Shown here: in pieces, positions 60,476 through 64,000 of the stretch | How positions within the stretch are numbered: the stretch's first letter is position 1 | Layout: the number at the start of each line of letters is the position of its first letter | Translations under genes and position numbers: made by a program | Notes under the pieces: model-generated | Databases searched by the model: none | Seen by the model: only the letters and a program-made list of their open reading frames with translations | What the model was told of the DNA's origin: nothing | Assembly (NCBI RefSeq): GCF_020379485.1 | Contig: NC_063448.1 | Location: 11,121,726 to 11,185,725, forward strand | Direction of reading: 5' to 3' | DNA from: Brassica napus | Taxonomy: Eukaryota; Streptophyta; Magnoliopsida; Brassicales; Brassicaceae | DNA: 64,000 nucleotides

Positions 60476-61431
60476 TCTAATTATATAATAAGCTTTTTAT
60501 TAAACTAACCATAAATTTATTATTAATGTCATTTATTATTTCCTTAAATAAAGATTATGGAATTGTCTAATGTGGATAAAGTATATATGACAATTAATGA
60601 TTTTGAATAATAAAGATCTGATAAAAAAAATGTATCTTCTATCAAATTTGTTTAATTTAAAACTATTAAAATAATTTTTTTAAAAAACACAATAACCATA
60701 TTATAAAAATTTAGATTTTTCTTTATATTTTATATTTTAAATTTTAAAAAAATGACTATAAATTACTAAAACTGTTAAAAGTCTCACATTCAAATTTTGC
60801 GATCCATGGTTTAAATTTTTTGTTATGACAAAATACAAATGATTACAAAATCATATAAGTAAAACTCTAATTTAATTAATCATTAAGATTTAAAATATAT
60901 ATGTATATATATATCATTCTAAATTAAACTATAAACCATATTGAATAAATAAATATTTTAGTTTCAAAATTTACTTTGAATAATTTTTTTTGATAAAAAT
61001 TTTGAACTAACATTGATAAATTTTTTTAAATTATCAATTACTAAAATTAATGATCCCACAATGAAAATTTTGTTATCAGTAATTTAAAGTTTTTGCTATT
61101 AAAAATACACATGATAAAAAAAACATATGAGTAGAACGCATTATTTTTAAAAAAATAAAAAAAAATAAATAGACATTAATATTAAAAATATACTGTGTAT
61201 GTTAATATCATTTAAATTTAATTACATATCCTATCAAATTTTTTTTAAAAAAATGTTTGGATTAATAAAATTGATTTATACGTTCGCACCAATTTAATTA
61301 TATATGTAATAGTTACTGGTTTTTAATTATTCAATATATATTTATTATTTCATAATATGTAAGAATATATAATACATAAAATGATTTATATATATAATGT
61401 TTATTCCGCGCAAGACGCGTATTTAATCTAG
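60476..61431 (+). mobile_element. Probable non-autonomous Helitron
   Basis: The 3' end is convincing: a small GC palindrome CGCGCAAGACGCG, a short spacer, then CTAG (61428-61431) followed by T. The proposed 5' end, TCTAATTATATAATAAG after an A, fits the TC rule but is less certain. The interior is AT-rich and non-coding. Confidence 0.55.
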
Positions 61432-62523
61432 TAAGCATTTAAAGTACTTGTACAATCAACTACGTTTCAGTGGAGACCAGAGATTACGTGTGCTTCCTAT
61501 CCACTTTACTAAATTTTGACGTAAACTGTTGTAATATTAATTAGTTTATGTACATTTATATTAACAACTAGGATAATATAAATGTAAATATTATTGATAA
61601 TTTTTTTTATATATTTGATCATTTTAATTATACATATATAATATTTTTTTGTTGTTATTATATAATTTCTTTCTGATGGATCAGATCAATTTTTATTAAA
61701 AATTATGGAACAAAACTGTAACTAATATATCATGGATTGATCGGATTGGACATTAAACAAATTATGACACAATAACCTTATTTTTTCTATCGAACACATT
61801 TTTGAAAAAAATGAACAGTATTATTTTCACAGTTGAATTATTTTGATATTTATCTTCCATATGGTTTTGAAATGTTTCATATCAACTATCGAATTGATAC
61901 ATGTTATTTTAATGCTTTTAGTCATAGGCTTAAGGAAAACTTACATTTTTGTAATTTAAATTCGTTTTAAAAAATTCAAAATATAACATACAAGAAAAAA
62001 TCTAACAAGAAAAAATATAAAATATAAGGTTTTCTTATTTTTGTAATTTAAAGTCATTTTAAAAAATTCAAAATATAACATATAAGAAAAAAATCTAATT
62101 TTTTAATTATATGGTTAATGTGATTGTTTAATTTTTTTAATAATATAAAATTAAACAAAAATGAAGAAAGATGCAAAAATTCTTATCAAATATTTATTAT
62201 TCATAATCATTAATTACCATATATATGTTAATCATATTAAGTAATTTCATAGCTTTTATTTAAGGAAAAAACATACACTTCTTATATTTTAGGTTAATAT
62301 AATCTTCTCTAGTAATTAGATTTGGATCAACATTTTTTTCAATTGATTCTTAAGCTGCCACGTAAACTAAATTAACATTTTAATTAAGAGACACTTAAAC
62401 CGAATCACTTTTTAATTAGTATAAACTTTTTAAATGATTCTCAATCAATAAATAGGGGATATGAAATATATCTTAATTAATGAGAAACAACAATAGAATA
62501 TTAATATTATTCGTTTAGAGAGT
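61432..62523. repeat. Gene-less AT-rich stretch with a 92-bp tandem duplication
   Basis: A unit starting ATTTTTGTAATTTAAA near 61945 recurs near 62037 with small differences (AAATTCAAAATATAACATA shared). Nothing coding is seen. Confidence 0.6.
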
Positions 62524-62577
62524 CTAAGAACATCTCCAACTCCACTCCATAATTTACTGCAAAATAGAGTAATGAGT
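62524..62577. repeat. MITE terminal fragment next to ARF5
   Basis: TAAGAACATCTCCAACTCCA and CAAAATAGAGTAATGAG are typical of one end of a Harbinger-type MITE. No opposite end is present, so this is a truncated copy. Confidence 0.45.
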
Positions 62578-63278
62578 TTTTTGTTTGTTCATCGCTCGCA
62601 ACGGCATCGCCATATACAGAAAGTTTAAGCGCAGGATAAGAGCATGCTGCACACTCTTTCCCATTACGAAGCCAAAGAAAAAAAATACATTACATTTATG
62701 CTCATACGTTTGTATAAAATCTAGAGAGAGAGAAGAAAAATGTGGGCTTTTTCAGAGAAATAAAAAAGGAAACTTATTTTTCTTTCTCTTTTTCTCTCAG
62801 CTCCTTCTGCTTGTTTGCATCGGGAAACAAAAGAAAGAAACTGTTGGCACATTTGGTTTCTCTTCTTCATTGAAGGGTCGAATTTGTTCTGAGAAAAGAA
62901 GAGAGAGAGAGAGATAAGAGGCAAAGAGCCCCCACAAGAGAGACATGCTTGTCTGTGTGTAGTCCCTTTTCTGTATGTTCTTTAATCTCTCCCCTACTCT
63001 GTTTTTTTTTGTCATGTGTAAGGGTTTTGTCCTTCGAATTTGGAGTTTTCTGTAACCAAAAAGAACCAGATTCTATGACATGGCTTTGTCTTTAATTCTT
63101 CTGGTTTCTTGATTTATCTTGTATCCTGTTTGCGCTCAATAGAGCTCTTTGTCTCCCTCCTGGTTACGAAAAAATAATAAAAATGAAGACTTTGTTAAAA
63201 GAAAAAAATAGTCCGAGTCTCGCTTAAAGCCTAGTGTTGAGTGTGGGAGAGACAAACAGAACATAACATCCTCTACAC
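62578..63278 (+). promoter_or_regulatory. ARF5: ARF5 proximal promoter and 5' leader
   Basis: A TATA-like TATAAAAT lies at 62713-62720. Downstream is a long pyrimidine- and purine-rich leader with a GA repeat (about 62897-62917). Two auxin-response-element cores are present: TGTCTC at 63150-63155 and its inverse GAGACA at 63249-63254. ARF5 is known to act on auxin-response elements and to feed back on auxin pathway genes. That these two sites function is inference. Short uORF-like frames exist but are not supported. Confidence 0.4.
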
Positions 63279-64000
63279 ATGATGGCTTCATTGGCTTGTG
63301 TTGAGGAGAAGATGAAAACAAATGGTTTGGTTAACGGAGGAACAACAACAACATCTCAATCTACTCTGCTTGAAGAGATGAAGCTGTTGAAGGATCAGTC
63401 AGGTTTCATCTTCTTTCTTCCTAAATATTTCGCACTTAATTTTTTTTCTGAGAAATTCTCTCAAAATACTTTCTTTGTGGGTTTACCTTTGTTATGACAT
63501 TCCTAAGAAATAAACTTAAAAAAAGTTTCAAAATTCACTCCATTATCTTATATTGAAGTCTTACTCACTTACCCTGAAATTTTTGGTTTGGTAGGAACGA
63601 GAAAGCCGGTAATAAACTCGGAGCTATGGCACGCTTGTGCAGGCCCTCTGGTTTGTCTTCCTCAAGTTGGGAGCTTAGTGTATTACTTCTCACAAGGTCA
63701 CAGTGAACAGGTAACTTTGTGTGTGTGTGTGTGTGTGTGTTTATTAACAACAAACACAGAACTTGCAAGCTCTTGTTCAAAGGTTAGATTTTTTGAATCA
63801 GGTTGCTGTTTCAACCAGAAGGTCTGCAACAACCCAAGTTCCTAACTACCCAAATCTTCCATCTCAGTTGATGTGCCAAGTCCATAATGTTACCCTTCAC
63901 GTATGCTTCTTTAAAAAACTTTATCTGGAAACAAAAAAAACTTTATCTGGAAACAACTTTAATTTCTCCTGACAATGAGCTTTGTTTCATTTTGATAGGC
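63279..64000 (+). CDS. ARF5: AUXIN RESPONSE FACTOR 5 (MONOPTEROS), N-terminal exons, partial
   Basis: Exon 1 is 63279-63402 (starts [14 protein letters not shown]), exon 2 is 63595-63710 and exon 3 is 63802-63900. A fourth exon begins at 63999 after a GATAG acceptor. Splice phases are consistent and there is no lesion. Exon 2 carries the start of the B3 DNA-binding region, [20 protein letters not shown] then [10 protein letters not shown]. Exon 3 continues [20 protein letters not shown] to CQVHNVTLH. The Leu/Glu-rich leader [13 protein letters not shown] and the VCLPQVG, YYFSQG variants distinguish ARF5 from ARF6, 7, 8 and 19. ARF5 is a nuclear transcription activator of auxin-induced genes, needed for embryo axis and vascular development. 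The gene continues beyond the window. Confidence 0.93.
63717..63741 (+). repeat. (TG)n microsatellite in ARF5 intron 2
   Basis: About 12 TG units begin just six bases after the intron 2 donor. Its closeness to the 5' splice site could affect splicing if the length varies. Confidence 0.9.

Overview
This is a plant nuclear window, almost certainly Brassica or a close Brassicaceae relative. Two host genes support that. The right edge holds the first exons of AUXIN RESPONSE FACTOR 5 (MONOPTEROS), whose readable residues fit my memory of the Arabidopsis protein almost one for one. The middle holds a broken copy of the endoplasmic-reticulum adenine nucleotide transporter ER-ANT1. Almost everything else is transposable-element (TE) sequence and AT-rich intergenic DNA. 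Identifications come from motifs and recalled family features; no database search was run.

Layout. 0-0.5 kb: edge of a minus-strand copia retrotransposon (LTR, primer-binding region). 1-10 kb: non-autonomous DNA elements, namely five hAT-like elements full of ACCCGAA/GGATATCCG motifs (one nested in another), two Stowaway-type MITEs, a 1.3-kb Helitron, a SINE and a Harbinger-type MITE. 10.45-18.91 kb: a complete but decayed KAONASHI-type MULE with long TIRs and a 9-bp target duplication, holding a broken ULP1-protease gene, an intact GRF zinc-finger ORF and a broken MURA transposase. 19-22.4 kb: a short Helitron, a poly-C tract and a SINE. 22.7-26.8 kb: three large foldback elements whose arms are degenerate telomere-like repeats, one of them split by a GC-rich retroposon. 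27.2-29.8 kb: a non-autonomous CACTA element. 32.08-39.86 kb: a 7.8-kb CACTA element with remnants of both genes, inserted in the last exon of the ER-ANT1 copy. 40.8-41.5 kb: two MITEs. 41.6-47.1 kb: a full-length, frameshifted LINE. 47.9-49.9 kb: a SINE and a 1.7-kb tRNA-headed retroposon. 50.9-56.5 kb: a MITE and a complete PIF/Harbinger element (trihelix-like ORF, GRF zinc-finger ORF, decayed transposase). 57.2-62.6 kb: another hAT-like element, a probable Helitron and AT-rich DNA. 63.28 kb to the end: ARF5.

How the parts relate. The autonomous-type elements (MULE, CACTA, LINE, Harbinger) are structurally complete with identifiable target-site duplications, but their transposases or reverse transcriptase carry stops and frameshifts. 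Both GRF zinc-finger ORFs, inside unrelated elements, are uninterrupted. The foldback family, the GC-rich retroposon and the tRNA-headed retroposon are the parts I find hardest to place in textbook classes. ARF5 is the only apparently functional host gene, and its upstream region directly abuts TE debris.
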